Under the pieces are notes generated by a model. It did not search any database, was not told where the DNA came from, and saw only the letters and a list, made by a program, of their open reading frames with translations. A stretch of DNA of 64,000 nt from Candidatus Peregrinibacteria bacterium CG1_02_54_53. Its GTDB lineage: Bacteria; Patescibacteriota; Gracilibacteria; Peribacterales; Peribacteraceae. The translations under genes and the position numbers were made by a program. The stretch is taken from the NCBI GenBank assembly GCA_001872575.1, contig MNWP01000003.1, positions 1 to 64,000 on the forward strand, written 5' to 3'. This document shows, one piece after another, positions 63,774-64,000 of the stretch; positions within the stretch are counted from its first letter, which is position 1, and every line of letters begins with the position of its first letter.

Positions 63774-64000
63774 TTCTCGATCTCTTTGTGGTGCCCCGAG
63801 AGCAGAACATCGGGAACCTTCAGGCCACGAAATTCCTCCGGACGCGTGTAGTGGGGATACTCTTTCTTGCGGCCGAGGGATTCGGAAAAACTCTCTTCCA
63901 TGGCTGACTCTTCTTTGCCCAACACGCCGGGGATCTGACGTGCCACCGCATCGACAAGCACCATGGCAGGAAGTTCGCCTCCCGTGAGCACATAGTCACC
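63749..64000 (-). CDS. trmD: tRNA (guanine-37-N1)-methyltransferase, C-terminal part
   Basis: The last 83 residues of TrmD run off the window edge. [20 protein letters not shown] with the SAM-knot, [36 protein letters not shown] and [14 protein letters not shown] are characteristic. TrmD makes m1G37 and prevents frameshifting. The end overlaps the DUF167 start, so the two genes are coupled. Confidence 0.93.
   Translation of the reverse strand, partial: GDYVLTGGELPAMVLVDAVARQIPGVLGKEESAMEESFSESLGRKKEYPHYTRPEEFRGLKVPDVLLSGHHKEIEKWRKEQVR

Overview
The window is a gene-dense, moderately GC-rich stretch of bacterial chromosome. It reads best as Patescibacteria/CPR, probably of the Peregrinibacteria/Peribacteria type. 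That placement is inference from style: tiny intergenic gaps, giant lineage-specific membrane proteins, a single-chain ADP-forming acyl-CoA synthetase, editing-free ProRS, and many genes with no visible Shine-Dalgarno. UGA is an ordinary stop (pyrD, pyrG and the giant gene end on TGA at plausible lengths), which argues against the Gracilibacteria/Absconditabacteria code. Nucleotide metabolism is well represented (pyrD, pyrK, pyrG, guaA, thyA, folA).

Layout. 1-1.7 kb: the end of an unknown gene, small proteins, tRNA-Glu(UUC) and a HrcA/CIRCE-controlled 24-residue Cys/Gly peptide. 1.7-10.3 kb: pyrD-pyrK, a queuosine-precursor transporter, pyrG, two small envelope or unknown proteins, proS, a DUF212 membrane protein and a PD-(D/E)XK nuclease with a paralogous remnant. 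10.4-19.7 kb: one five-gene operon of unrecognised proteins, including a membrane protein of about 1,840 residues. 19.8-26.3 kb: raiA, a DUF3048 protein, rplY, a GT2 glycosyltransferase, uvrC with an inserted GNAT domain, and a bPH protein. 26.4-28.3 kb: tRNA-Glu(CUC) and a small sulfur/metal cassette bounded by a 14-bp copy of the tRNA 3' end. 28.5-35.3 kb: cold-shock protein, ADP-forming acyl-CoA synthetase, SDR, ZIP transporter, P-type ATPase. 35.3-43.3 kb: rlmH, a TrmA/RumA-type methyltransferase, a possible metallopeptidase, two sugar-activation genes, a SecD-like lipoprotein and secD with an internal parvulin domain. 43.3-51.4 kb: SEC-C protein, a zincin-like protein, folA, thyA, TrmB regulator, nth, a DEDDh exonuclease, def, gatB, efp. 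51.4-64 kb: anti-sigma-like protein and ECF sigma factor, guaA, O-antigen ligase-like protein, wecB, gpmI, wecG-type transferase, DsbA-like lipoprotein, DUF167 and the end of trmD.

Three features recur between genes. (i) A composite hairpin element appears three times in full (26.4, 45.2, 50.7 kb), with shorter relatives at the ends of pyrG and the giant gene. (ii) Small palindromes and CCCTA/TTAGGG-like or AGGTAAG-like short tandem repeats lie in spacers and sometimes inside genes (pyrK, uvrC, the nuclease, wecB). In three places the palindromes sit beside a divergent copy of a neighbouring gene end. (iii) Promoter -10 boxes 5-9 nt before start codons suggest widespread leaderless transcription.

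The best candidates for something undescribed are the CIRCE-controlled micropeptide, the five-gene operon with the giant membrane protein, the composite hairpin family, and the domain insertions in UvrC and SecD (the latter with a SecD-like lipoprotein next door).
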